Source of the DNA: Pseudomaricurvus hydrocarbonicus
Lineage (GTDB): Bacteria; Pseudomonadota; Gammaproteobacteria; Pseudomonadales; Cellvibrionaceae
Length of the DNA: 64,000 nt
Assembly (NCBI RefSeq): GCF_011602365.1
Contig: NZ_JAAONZ010000005.1
Location: forward strand, 186,001-250,000
Reading direction: 5' to 3'
Made by a program: the position numbers and the translations under genes. The notes under the pieces are model-generated. The model searched no databases. It was not told the DNA's origin and was given only the letters and a program-made list of their open reading frames with translations. Every line of letters begins with the position of its first letter. The stretch's first letter is position 1. This document shows positions 46,442-54,650 of this stretch, piece after piece.

Positions 46442-46819
46442 GCTGGAGAAAGAGGAAAGCCCTCGCTTAGCTCGTTTGCGTCTTGAGTCTTTCATTTTCA
46501 AAGGGTTCAGGGCGCGGCGGTTTAATGGCCATAAGCGGCAAACTTCAGCCAATAATGGATTCAATTGCGCCCTGGCAACCACCAGCTAAATAATTAACGG
46601 GTCTATATTTCGGTGTTAGGCTTGATCATGACTTATTTCTGTTAATCACATAGGGAAGCATCGATTCAAGTCAAAAAATACTGTTCTTGCCAATCACCAA
46701 AAGGGCGTTGAATACTGACAATATTGAACGAATGAATATAAAATATCGACACCAGTTATTGGCTGCAACAAAATCAGTGGTTTGCCTTTGGCAGACCGTC
46801 ACCTCGTAGGTTGCTGTTA
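46442..46819. other. Convergent intergenic region
   Basis: About 380 bp downstream of the DUF3604 gene. I see no gene; it ends in the bidirectional terminator at 46820-46863. Confidence 0.4.
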
Positions 46820-46863
46820 AAAATCATTGACGGCTGATGCCGTCATCAGCCGTCAATGATTTT
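46820..46863. terminator. Bidirectional terminator hairpin
   Basis: A perfect 19-bp stem (46820-46838 and 46845-46863) with a 6-nt loop GCCGTC; the stem has AAAA at one foot and TTTT at the other. It lies 7 bp from the GH3 gene stop and can serve both convergent genes. Confidence 0.9.
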
Positions 46864-46869
46864 AATATT

Positions 46870-49338
46870 TTAGTGTCTCAGCAACGTTAACAGCGCCTGA
46901 CCAAAACGGTAGTTCAAACAGTGAATTAAAATATTCAGTGTTTTCAAGCTAAACTGACCGTTACTGGCCAGAGCCATAGATTTTAACGGGGTGCTTTTCA
47001 TCACATTCTGCACGATGGTAACCAGCTGGGTATCGTCCTTATCGATTTGGGTGTGCTCCAACATTTTTTCTGCAAAGGCTTTTGCTATATGGCGCCCCAA
47101 GCGTGATGACTCCAGTTCGGTGAGGGTGGAATTGACTGTGAATGGGCGGGTTGGTTCGGTGGTTGGAATATCCCTTTGCAGCATGTCTTGAAAAATTGTA
47201 TCGGGTATTTGACGGGTCTCGGCAGTCATGGCCTGAAAAAAAGCACTCACCGGGTCTGTACTCACTATCGTTTCAGTACTTACCACAGGTTCTCTAACCG
47301 GGATGGTCACCGGTATCTGCAAGTGCAGGTGACGGCTTGAGCTGCCCACATCGATGCTGTATTGCCCCGGGTTTTTCAGCCAGCGTTGTTGCTTCACACA
47401 GTAAAAATCAAAGGCGTGGAGATCAAGACTGATGTCTACGGAGCGCTTTTCGCCCGCCGGGATTAACAGCTTGGCAAAGCCTGCCAGTTGTTGCCTGGGC
47501 CGATGAACATTCGACGATTGACAGCCCACATACAGTTGCACAATCTCTTCACCATCGTGGTGACTGTCATTGTGGAGCGTGACTCGGATACGTACTCCCT
47601 CTGCCAGCGGGTCGCCCTGCAAATCGGCCTTGAGGTAGCGGAAATTACTGTAACTCAATCCATAACCGAAGGGAAAAAGAACGGCTTTATCGACAGTGTT
47701 GAAGTAACGATAACCGACATACAGCCCCTCCCGGTATTGCACCTGGCGTGCACTGCCGGGAAAGTAGGCATCGGCCAGCAGGTCGCTCTGTCGCAGCGGA
47801 AAAGTCTCCGCCAGCTTTCCACTGGGATTGGAGGCACCTGTTAACATATCCGCGATGGCACTGCCAGATGCCTGCCCGGTCAGATAGCCTTCCAACAACG
47901 CATCCACCTGCTCAAGCCCGTTCATGGTTATCGCAGAACCATTGCTTAAAACCACAACGCTGGGCACATCAACTGCGGCTACAATGTCAATCAGGCGCTG
48001 ATGTTGTTGTGGCAGTGATAACTGAGATCGATCGGCGGTTTCTGTTTCAAAGCTTTCCGGCAGGCCGGCAAACAACACGACAATGTTGGCGGCTTGTGCA
48101 ATCTCTACAGCGTCAGAGATCAGGGCTTCGTCATTGGGTGAATGTTTCGGACAATAGCCGTCGGCATAAAGTAAGCGGGTGCCAGGATGCTGTTCTGCCC
48201 AGCTCGCAAGGCTGTCGTAGGCAGCGTCGATCTGGGTCGGATTCACTTTAGAGCTGCCGCAGCCCTGAAAGCGCGGTTGCTTGGCAAAGGCACCGATGAC
48301 GGCAATCGTCTGTCCGGTTTGCAGCGGCAGTGTCTGTCGCTCGTTTTTCAACAAAACTACCGAGCGCCGGGCAGCCTCCCGAGCCAGGTGATGGTGGGCC
48401 GGGAGATCAACTTCCGTTGGCAGTACTGGGCGTTGTCGGGCCTTCAGCATTAACTCAATAATACCGGTGACACATCTATCCAGCTCTTTTTCTGTCAAAC
48501 TACCATTGCTAACTGCTTCAATAAGCTGTTGATCCGTAACGCCCCCATTACCGGGCATTTCCAGGTTCAGTCCGGCTTCTATGCTGCGCACTCTGTCGTT
48601 GCTGGCCATCCAGTCAGAAACAACGATGCCCTCAAACTGCCAGTCTTTTCGCAACACCTGAGTCAGCAACCAGGCATTGTCGCTGCAATAAGTACCGTTC
48701 AGGCGGTTATAAGCCGACATCACACTCCAGGGTTGTGACTGCTCAATCGCCACTTCGAAACCACGCAGATACAGCTCTCTCAGGGTCCGATCGTCAACTA
48801 CCGCATCGGTGATCATGCGATTGGTTTCCTGATTGTTGACGGCAAAATGTTTAAGGCAGGACCCCACGCCTTGTGACTGCACTCCACGAATCATCGCCGC
48901 GGCCAATTGACCGGTGAGCAGAGGATCCTCGGAAAAGTATTCAAAGTTGCGCCCGCCCAATGGGTGGCGTTTGATATTGATCCCTGGCCCGAGTAACACG
49001 GCCACATTTTGAGCGGCCGTCTCCCGCCCCAGTGCCTCACCTACGGTTTGCAGTAACTCCAAATCCCAGGAGCTGGCCAGGGCCGAAGCGGTTGGGAAGC
49101 ATGTGGCTGGCACACTGTTATTCATGCCCAGGTGATCACTGTCACCCGCCTGCTTGCGCAGACCGTGGGGGCCATCGGTGACCATCAGCGCGGGCAGCTT
49201 GAACCGGGGCAGTGATTTTAGTTGCCAGAAATTTTCGCCGGAACACAAGCTGGCTTTCTCCTCAAGGGTCATCTGTTCAACCAATTGCTTGGCCTGGGTG
49301 GTTAAGGCGTTATTGGAGGAGGGCCGTGTTGTATTCAT
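46870..49338 (-). CDS. GH3 beta-glucosidase-like enzyme, cytoplasmic
   Basis: An 822-residue glycoside hydrolase family 3 protein with no signal peptide. GH3 N-terminal domain with KRHPLGGRNFEYFSEDPLLTG, KHFAVNNQE and the nucleophile Asp242 in GIVVSDWMASND; GH3 C-terminal domain (about 330-560); fibronectin-III-like domain (about 590-665, GEEIVQLYVG). A further tail of about 130 residues (LGRHIAKAFAEKML...) is found in some cytoplasmic GH3 enzymes. It probably releases glucose from imported beta-glucosides. A membrane-protein remnant lies just upstream in the same direction, and an AraC regulator is divergent, so this was once a small sugar-utilisation locus. Confidence 0.92.
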   Translation of the reverse strand: MNTTRPSSNNALTTQAKQLVEQMTLEEKASLCSGENFWQLKSLPRFKLPALMVTDGPHGLRKQAGDSDHLGMNNSVPATCFPTASALASSWDLELLQTVGEALGRETAAQNVAVLLGPGINIKRHPLGGRNFEYFSEDPLLTGQLAAAMIRGVQSQGVGSCLKHFAVNNQETNRMITDAVVDDRTLRELYLRGFEVAIEQSQPWSVMSAYNRLNGTYCSDNAWLLTQVLRKDWQFEGIVVSDWMASNDRVRSIEAGLNLEMPGNGGVTDQQLIEAVSNGSLTEKELDRCVTGIIELMLKARQRPVLPTEVDLPAHHHLAREAARRSVVLLKNERQTLPLQTGQTIAVIGAFAKQPRFQGCGSSKVNPTQIDAAYDSLASWAEQHPGTRLLYADGYCPKHSPNDEALISDAVEIAQAANIVVLFAGLPESFETETADRSQLSLPQQHQRLIDIVAAVDVPSVVVLSNGSAITMNGLEQVDALLEGYLTGQASGSAIADMLTGASNPSGKLAETFPLRQSDLLADAYFPGSARQVQYREGLYVGYRYFNTVDKAVLFPFGYGLSYSNFRYLKADLQGDPLAEGVRIRVTLHNDSHHDGEEIVQLYVGCQSSNVHRPRQQLAGFAKLLIPAGEKRSVDISLDLHAFDFYCVKQQRWLKNPGQYSIDVGSSSRHLHLQIPVTIPVREPVVSTETIVSTDPVSAFFQAMTAETRQIPDTIFQDMLQRDIPTTEPTRPFTVNSTLTELESSRLGRHIAKAFAEKMLEHTQIDKDDTQLVTIVQNVMKSTPLKSMALASNGQFSLKTLNILIHCLNYRFGQALLTLLRH

Positions 49339-49367
49339 GGTTGTCCTTTAGCTGTTTTCTTTTTTGA

Positions 49368-49520
49368 TTAGTGATTAGTGCCGCGCAAGCGCGCAATCAT
49401 GAACTTGATCAGACGGTAGAAGCCATAGAGCAAGGCAACCACCAAAATCAGCAGCGGTACAGCGACGATCGCCACCCCCTGCAGAGCGTATCTTGGGTAA
49501 AACCTGGCCTGTTTTAGTTG
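49368..49520 (-). pseudogene. C-terminal remnant of a membrane protein
   Basis: An open stretch of 50 codons without a start, ending at a TAA at 49368-49370, 30 bp upstream of the GH3 start. It reads QLKQARFYPRYALQGVAIV, then a strongly hydrophobic AVPLLILVVALLYGFYRLI and a basic end KFMIARLRGTNH. A transmembrane helix followed by Arg/Lys fits the C-terminus of a transporter. A different-frame 64-codon ORF at the same place is not protein-like. The likely origin is a sugar transporter gene of the beta-glucosidase operon lost by deletion. Confidence 0.35.
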
Positions 49521-49621
49521 TTATGATGCAATCACTGTACGGCAAAGCAGCAATATTGAGAATGGACAATAGAGTGAAAATATGGATGATTATCTTATTT
49601 TTAATCTAAAGGGGTTCGCAG

Positions 49622-49849
49622 ATGGGGGCAGATGAGATCTGCGCACAGGCATGGGCCTTGTGGAATTCGCTGTGTGGTAAAGCATTGATAGCACCACAAA
49701 CACAAGCTCTGACGAAGATGCTTAATTTAGAAAAGAACGCTGATTATCGTCTGCTGTTAACCCCCGATTCTTTTTCGTAGTTACTCCGGCAGCAACCCCA
49801 GGCACAGGCATTAAAAAGCCGCTGGCAAAGCCATTTTCTGGGCAAGACC
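49622..49849 (+). pseudogene. Open frame upstream of the AraC gene, broken by an in-frame TAG
   Basis: From an ATG at 49622 the frame reads 52 sense codons (MGADEICAQAWALWNSLCGK... to DSFS), hits TAG at 49778-49780, then stays open in the same frame (LLRQQPQAQALKSRWQSHF) into the AraC-type gene. Either the regulator was once longer and has a nonsense mutation, or this is an unrelated short frame. The composition looks protein-like, but AraC proteins of this class do not need such an extension. Confidence 0.3.
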
Positions 49850-50722
49850 TTGGACAGTGTGCAGGCCACCGCATTCATCAATGACCTGATCTCCATACTG
49901 GAGTTGGTGGATCAGCATTTTGTGGCTTTGCCCGTGGTCAGTCAGTCTAATCTTCGGCAGGGTGAAGTGGGGGATGCAGCGGTGCGACGTCCTGCCGGAA
50001 AAAACAGCGGTTGGACCTTGATGCTCACTGTGGAGGGCGGGGGAACATTCAATTGCGTGCGCCAATCTTATGCCTCTTCGCCAGGAGATCTGGTGTTGCT
50101 GGCGCCTGGGGCTTTATACGATTATCGCCGAACGGATGATCAGCCGGTTTGGCGGCATTTCTGGATTTACTGCAATCTTTCCCCTGCAGTCGTAAACTCT
50201 CTTAACTGGCAAGAGCTGGGGCCCTATATCTATCAACTGCACCTGCGCCCGCAGGATAATCTAGTCGTGCAGGAAATTTTCCAGCAGCTGTTCGATCTGG
50301 ACCCCTCTGAAAAAGAACTACCCACAGCGTTACGGAATAATCTGGTGGAGCAGATATTTCTACGCTCGTTACAATGGGCTGAGGACGCCAGCGGCCATGT
50401 AATCAATGCACACGTGAAACAGGCCATGAATTACATTGAACAGAAGCTGTACGATTCTATTGCCGTTGAAGACATTGCTGAGGCTGCAGGACTGTCGAAA
50501 GCACGGTTGTCAGCGTTGTTTAAAAATTCACTGGGGCGCAGCATGCTGAGTTGGCGGGATGAACGACGAATGGCCCAGGCGTGTCAGATGTTAATGAACC
50601 GCGCTGTGAAGATTCACACTGTCGCGCAAGCCCTGGGTTACGACGATGCCTTGTATTTCTCTCGGAAATTCAGGCAAGTGGTTGGCAAAAGCCCGCAAGC
50701 GTATCGGCGTAAGAGGCTGTAA
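49850..50722 (+). CDS. AraC-family transcriptional regulator
   Basis: Up to 290 aa. An N-terminal cupin-like sensing domain (GWTLMLTVEGGGTFNC...GDLVLLAPGALYDYRRTDDQPVWRHFWIYCNL, about 48-120) precedes a C-terminal double helix-turn-helix domain (from about 190: QAMNYIEQKLYDSIAVEDIAEAAGLSKARLSALFKNSLG...YDDALYFSRKFRQVVGKSPQAYRR). It is divergent from the GH3 gene and probably controls it in response to a sugar. The 5' end is uncertain: the frame stays open upstream to a TAG at 49778, and the first codon used here is a TTG. Confidence 0.85.
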   Translation: MDSVQATAFINDLISILELVDQHFVALPVVSQSNLRQGEVGDAAVRRPAGKNSGWTLMLTVEGGGTFNCVRQSYASSPGDLVLLAPGALYDYRRTDDQPVWRHFWIYCNLSPAVVNSLNWQELGPYIYQLHLRPQDNLVVQEIFQQLFDLDPSEKELPTALRNNLVEQIFLRSLQWAEDASGHVINAHVKQAMNYIEQKLYDSIAVEDIAEAAGLSKARLSALFKNSLGRSMLSWRDERRMAQACQMLMNRAVKIHTVAQALGYDDALYFSRKFRQVVGKSPQAYRRKRL

Positions 50723-50814
50723 TCGAATCTATAAGATTACCATTTCATCACCTTGGAATGACTGTCTGATTAAATACTCAATTTAACATAATCAATATTA
50801 TGCGAACTAAAAAA

Positions 50815-50864
50815 AGGGTGATCGACGAAATTTTCCCTAACACCTGTGTAAACCCTTGTAACAT
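50815..50864 (+). repeat. 50-bp repeat, copy 1
   Basis: First of three related units beginning AGGGTGATCGACGAAATTTT, with internal CCCTAACACCTGTGTAAA and a GTAACAT end. It is directly followed by copy 2 with a period of exactly 50 bp. The GGG-start and the position beside a Tn3-type transposase remnant suggest a transposon terminal repeat. Confidence 0.8.
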
Positions 50865-50914
50865 AGGGTGATCGACGAAATTTACCCTAAAACCTGTGTA
50901 AATCCCCGTAACCC
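50865..50914 (+). repeat. 50-bp repeat, copy 2
   Basis: AGGGTGATCGACGAAATTTA, then CCCTAAAACCTGTGTAAA; its right flank (CATTGAAATGTATAAATATTTA) also resembles the right flank of copy 3, so the repeated block is nearer 75 bp for these two. Confidence 0.8.
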
Positions 50915-50959
50915 ATTGAAATGTATAAATATTTACTAATTTTTTAACAGTTCATTAGT

Positions 50960-51009
50960 GGGGTGAATTACGAAATTTGCCCTAAAACCTGTGCAAACCT
51001 TTGTAACAT
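50960..51009 (+). repeat. 50-bp repeat, copy 3 (starts GGGG)
   Basis: GGGGTGAATTACGAAATTTG, then CCCTAAAACCTGTGCAAA and GTAACAT. It lies about 180 bp beyond the stop of the Tn3-type transposase, in the orientation expected of a terminal inverted repeat. A GGGG terminus is typical of Tn3-family elements. Confidence 0.75.
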
Positions 51010-51190
51010 ATTGATTTATAAGAATATAAATTCATCTAGAGCATAATTTCAAAGAAAGGGGCGCTTACAATTTGGTGGCTTTGACTGTAGTGCAACCAGA
51101 CTTGGCCGGGTGTCAAGCTGGATGAAGAGGGGAGGGGCTAGAACACACAGTACCACTCCCTTCTACACATTCGAGATGCTATGATGACGG

Positions 51191-51998
51191 CTAATCGAGC
51201 TCTACATCCTGAAACTCCTGCAGCGTTCTGGAGAAGCTTGGCGTTGCAGGTTGGTCAAAGTCATAAACCCCTAACTTATTAACATGCGCCCAAGCAATGA
51301 CTGAACCCTCTTTCACACCCTCAAGAATTGCTTCCTGCTCTTGATTGTCTTCCGTGTTGAGATAGTGTTCGCTCAAAAAGAGGTAGTTCCATAAAATGAT
51401 GACGTTTTTTAAAAACGTCAAACACAGTTGGGTTATGGTGATCTTAGGCTCGACACCAACTTTAAGCTCTCCACCACGAGCAAAAAACATAGCTTCGGAG
51501 AGTTTTTGACCCAACTCTACGATGTTCAATTGTTTATTGATTGAGCGTCTCAGATCAGCATCGTCAATATAGGTTAGAATAAATTCAGTTTTCAATAACC
51601 TGCCAAATTCTTTGACAGCTGCATACAGCTTGGTTTCTCTCGTTGACGCAGATAAAGTTTTAAACGTGTCCGAACCAGGGCAATAACCCAATTTAATCGA
51701 TACCATCAGTCTCAGTATATCATCCCAGTTCTCAATGATTTTCTTATGACTAATACCACGCCCTGGCTTGACCGCATAACTAGATTTTCTTTTATTAGTT
51801 TTCGATTCATAGTAATAGAGCTTTTGTTTGTGTACATTTTTGATGCGAGGTGAGAAAGCTACGCCCAGAAAGTTCAGCGCAGTAAAGGTAGCTTCCGTGT
51901 AACCGTGAGTGTCCGTGCTGTGCCGATGCTCGTCTTCATCCTTAAATAACGTTCCTTTGGTCTTAGCCAAACCATCAATCATATATGGAAAAATAAAT
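51191..51998 (-). pseudogene. tnpA: Truncated Tn3-family transposase (C-terminal part)
   Basis: About 265 codons of the DDE_Tnp_Tn3 catalytic region: MIDGLAKTKGTLFKDEDEHRHSTDTHGYTEATFTALNFLGVAFSPRI, WDDILRLMVSIKLGYCPGS, GRLLKTEFILTYIDDADLRRSINKQLN and ITQLCLTFLKNVIILWNYLFL, ending with AWAHVNKLGVYDF. A complete Tn3 transposase is near 1000 aa. Here the first 700 or so are missing; homology stops at a REP-like hairpin at 51999. The open frame continues to 52270 through unrelated sequence, so the 359-codon frame is a chance fusion. The element cannot move by itself. Confidence 0.88.
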
Positions 51999-52062
51999 GG
52001 GGACGGAGGGATTAAAATTTGATCAGTCTTGAAGTTGATTAATAAATAATTCCTCCGTCCCC
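51999..52062. repeat. REP-like inverted repeat at a junction
   Basis: GGGGACGGAGG (51999-52009) and CCTCCGTCCCC (52052-52062) are perfect 11-bp inverted arms flanking 42 bp of AT-rich DNA, with ATTAA/TAATT inside. This arm sequence is like the palindromes tied to IS200-like Y1 (RAYT) transposases. It lies exactly where the Tn3 transposase and a FAH-family gene are both cut, so it marks the joint. Confidence 0.75.
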
Positions 52063-52071
52063 TTTTCGTTG

Positions 52072-52173
52072 CCTGGTGGGGTAGGGCTGGAAAATGGCCA
52101 CTGGCTGCAGTCCGGCGATCGGCTGCGTCTGGTGCTGGACGACATCGGCGCAATCGAACACCAGATATTGTAA
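52072..52173 (+). pseudogene. C-terminal fragment of a fumarylacetoacetate hydrolase-family gene
   Basis: The last 33 codons of a FAH-family protein: PGGVGLENGHWLQSGDRLRL, then VLDDIGAIEHQIL and TAA. PGGVG followed by a Leu-x-x-GD motif and an IG element is the standard C-terminal signature of FAH-type hydrolases and decarboxylases, which act late in aromatic-ring degradation. The 5' part is gone, replaced by the REP-like element 10 bp upstream. Its own terminator survives at 52209-52249. It suggests the neighbouring genes belonged to an aromatic catabolic set. Confidence 0.7.
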
Positions 52174-52208
52174 CGTCAGAAACACTCAACAGTTGGATCT
52201 GCATCTTG

Positions 52209-52249
52209 GCACGCCTTATGAGGTTACTCTCATAGGCGTGCGTTTTTTT
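52209..52249 (+). terminator. Rho-independent terminator of the lost FAH gene
   Basis: GCACGCC (52209-52215) pairs with GGCGTGC (52235-52241), and TATGAG (52217-52222) with CTCATA (52229-52234), with one bulged T; TTTTTTT follows. It lies 36 nt after the FAH stop. Confidence 0.88.
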
Positions 52250-52396
52250 AGATGAGAGAATCCAGACCAAAGAGTCAGACGTCTTCCTAATTTATTGCTT
52301 TTAAACAATAAAAAATCATCGCCTTCAGTGTTGAATAACCTGCCGGTGTGTGAATTTCCAAAAACCTGTAATGGCGAATTTTTCACTCTTTACGGA

Positions 52397-52424
52397 TTGT
52401 CAATCCCGGATAGAATGATTATAA
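52397..52424 (+). promoter_or_regulatory. Possible sigma70 promoter for the deacetylase-type gene
   Basis: TTGTCA (52397-52402), a 16-nt spacer and TTATAA (52419-52424), ending 29 bp before the GTG start at 52454. It lies downstream of the FAH terminator, where a new promoter is needed. Confidence 0.35.
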
Positions 52425-52453
52425 AGCTAACAAATACAAAGAGAGTCGTACCT

Positions 52454-53243
52454 GTGAAATGGGGACCGCACGGACAAAAAGCCGCCATCAGTATTACGTT
52501 CGACAACTTCGGTGAAGCGGCTGAGCTGGAGTTAAATCTATGGCCCGCAGACCAACCCATCGGTCAACATGGCACCCGCACAATGTTACCCATCATCCTG
52601 CGAGATCTGCAACAAGCAGACCTGAAGGGCACATTTTTTATCGAAGGTTGGAATGGTGACATCTATCCCGAGTCTGTTGACGCCATTCGCGCCGCGGGGC
52701 ATGAAGTTGCTTGTCACGGCTGGCGACACGAGATCTGGCAGACAAAAACAGCACATCACCCGTTCCAGTCTCGCGGCCCTCAGCAGCGCAACGGCTACCC
52801 CCGTTGGTTTTTGCCCACCCGGCGGCAGCATCTCCGACACTTGTGCAGAGCTGCTTGCCAACCATCAACTGACATATGTGTCAGCGGTCGGGGAGGGTGC
52901 AAAATGCAGTCACGGTTTGGCGCTGCTGCCATTTCGCTGGACAGAGGTGGATGCACTCTACTTTGAACCTTTTATGAGTCAATACAGAGAGCAGCTGTAC
53001 GGCTCCGCAGCGCTGAAATCCCTGGAAGAATGGGCAACAGCCCTGAAGTCGGTCATTCAACAAGCACTGGATACGGGGGGTTACTACAGCGTAATTTTTC
53101 ACCCTTATTTGTTAAGCGAGGACGAGGGTCGTCGAGAGGTTTTTCGCGAATTCTTACGTGCTCTCAAGGCTACAGACGATCTGTGGATTGCCCCCTGTCG
53201 GGACATCGCTGAACATCTGCTCGGTACACCACCTCAACAATAA
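52454..53243 (+). pseudogene. Polysaccharide deacetylase-type hydrolase, frameshifted
   Basis: A NodB-fold protein split over two frames. From the GTG at 52454 (GAGAG upstream) it reads VKWGPHGQKAAISITFDNFGEA, GTFFIEGWNGDIYPESVDAI and GHEVACHGWRHEIWQ. The sequence then continues in the +1 frame as SSLAALSSATATPVGFCPPGGSI to a normal end at 53243. The shift lies between about 52740 and 52762; an A5 run at 52744-52748 is the likely place. The conserved Asp (TFDNF) and the HxxxH motif (HGWRH) are present. In catabolic clusters this fold often serves as an amide or ring hydrolase and not on polysaccharide. It is either decayed or carries a sequencing error. Confidence 0.8.
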
Positions 53244-53263
53244 TCACCTTCAGGAGCTACATC

Positions 53264-53957
53264 GTGTCACAGACTTCCATGCTTCGCCCCAACGGCATTA
53301 ACCACCTGGCCCTCTCCACAGCGAATATGAAAACTACGCTGACATTTTTCAATGAGGTGCTGGGTATGCCTCTGGCTGCACTCTACTGGATGCATGGCGC
53401 CGAACAAGCCATTCATGGATTTTTTGGAGCTGAACAAATCGTCTTATCTGGCGTTTGTATACACGCCTAAAAACTCAAAACAAGTGGACATCGGTATTAC
53501 CCACTCGGGCAACCCCATTGCAGAATGTACCATGGGTACCATGCAACACCTGGCCTTCAATGTTGACACGCTTGAGGATTTGTTGGCCCTCCGTGACCGT
53601 ATCCGCGCCAACAATATCCACTGCATGGGTCCGCTGGATCACGGCTTCGCCAAATCCATTTACTTCGCCGGCCCCGAAGGCCTGACGCTGGAAGTGTGCA
53701 CTCTGACAGGCAGCGACATCAACAACTGGGTAGACCCTGAAGTTGTCTCGTTACTCGGCATCAGCGATGACGAACTGGAAAAATTGCGCAACCCGGAGCC
53801 GTTCAATCTACCCACCCGTCCTGTGTCACAACCCTCTCTGCAAGGGGCCAGCCCACTGAAAATGGTTTTTCCGGAACAAGCCTATAACACCATCATGTCG
53901 TCCAGCGATGAGGCCGTGGAAGCCATGTTTAAAGAAACCTGGGAGCCCGAACCCTGA
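53264..53957 (+). pseudogene. VOC-family (glyoxalase/extradiol dioxygenase fold) protein, frameshifted
   Basis: Starts at the GTG at 53264 (AGGAG upstream) with MLRPNGINHLALSTANMKTTLTFFNEVLGMPLAALYWMHGAEQAIHG, then must change to the +1 frame to continue as LELNKSSYLAFVYTPKNSKQVDIGITHSG to the stop at 53957. A T6 run at 53420-53425 is the probable site. The VOC beta-alpha-beta units are clear, with a metal-ligand-like His (GINHLAL), QHLAF and a final Glu (GLTLEVC). The C-terminal 60 residues are an extension. It lies 20 bp after the deacetylase-type gene, which is broken in the same way. Confidence 0.8.
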
Positions 53958-54122
53958 TCAATATCGGTATCCGTTGAAAAGACAATACCGCTCACCGGTA
54001 AAATCGTTGTTTATAGCAGCGTGAGCCGTCACTTTACGGTGCAATAAGTCAGGCAAAGGGCAGGGCGGAGGTATCGCCGTGCCCATTCGCTGGCCAATCT
54101 AAACCCCAAGGTGAGTCGCCCG

Positions 54123-54602
54123 TCACTTATTTCCAATAAACGAGTGACTGACGTCTTCGACTTTTGGCAAGTTCTTGTGCATGCGGTGTAACAGTTTGAG
54201 TAGCGTCTTGACCTCCGAGGTAGAGAAGCCGCTCAATAACGCCGCTTCTCTTTCCAAAGCCAGCCCCAGGATGCGATCATGCAATTTGCGCCCCTTTGCA
54301 GTAATAACCGCCAGCTTTAATCGCTTGTCATTTTCATCATCCCGAAAGGTAATGTAGCCATCGGCATGCATGCGCTTAAAACAACGACTGACGGCGGCCT
54401 TATCCAAGCCGATGGTAGAGGAGACATATTGTGCCGAGATAGGATTGCCCTGCACCAGTAAGGCCAGACAGCGCCAAACCTCGATACCCACACCAAAATG
54501 CTTGAGGTACAAAGTAGACGCACCGCCCGAGAGTTTATTCGCAACCCAGGTAAGAACGGCAGGAACGTAATTCGCGAAATCAATGGCTTCAGGCTTGGAC
54601 AA
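54123..54602 (-). CDS. MarR-family transcriptional regulator
   Basis: A 159-residue winged-helix regulator. The HTH region reads ALLVQGNPISAQYVSSTIGLDKAAVSRCFKRMHADGYI, followed by the wing FRDDENDKRLKLAVITAKGRKLHDRILGLALERE. MarR proteins commonly repress catabolic genes until an aromatic ligand binds. It follows the Rieske oxygenase gene on the same strand after 48 bp and probably controls this gene set. A short palindrome upstream of the oxygenase (55787-55798) is a possible operator. Confidence 0.9.
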   Translation of the reverse strand: MSKPEAIDFANYVPAVLTWVANKLSGGASTLYLKHFGVGIEVWRCLALLVQGNPISAQYVSSTIGLDKAAVSRCFKRMHADGYITFRDDENDKRLKLAVITAKGRKLHDRILGLALEREAALLSGFSTSEVKTLLKLLHRMHKNLPKVEDVSHSFIGNK

Positions 54603-54650
54603 TGGATGGCACCGTTATCAGTGAATAATCGGTGCCATCCATAGCAGAAA

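Noticed and set aside
49375-49569. 64-codon minus-strand frame upstream of the GH3 gene
   Set aside because: Another frame over the same bases encodes a convincing transmembrane segment with basic end, so this frame is a shadow.
50815-51009. Possible CRISPR array in the three 50-bp repeats
   Set aside because: Copies 1 and 2 abut without a spacer, the third is distant and diverged, and no cas gene is near. Transposon ends fit better.
52000-52270. N-terminal 90 codons of the 359-codon frame as part of the transposase
   Set aside because: This part is the antisense of the REP-like element, the FAH remnant and its terminator; transposase homology begins only at about 51998.
54058-54090. Terminator between the VOC and MarR genes
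   Set aside because: A GGGCAGGGCG/CGCCGTGCCC inverted repeat exists near 54060-54085 but has no T-run on either strand, so I did not list it as a terminator.
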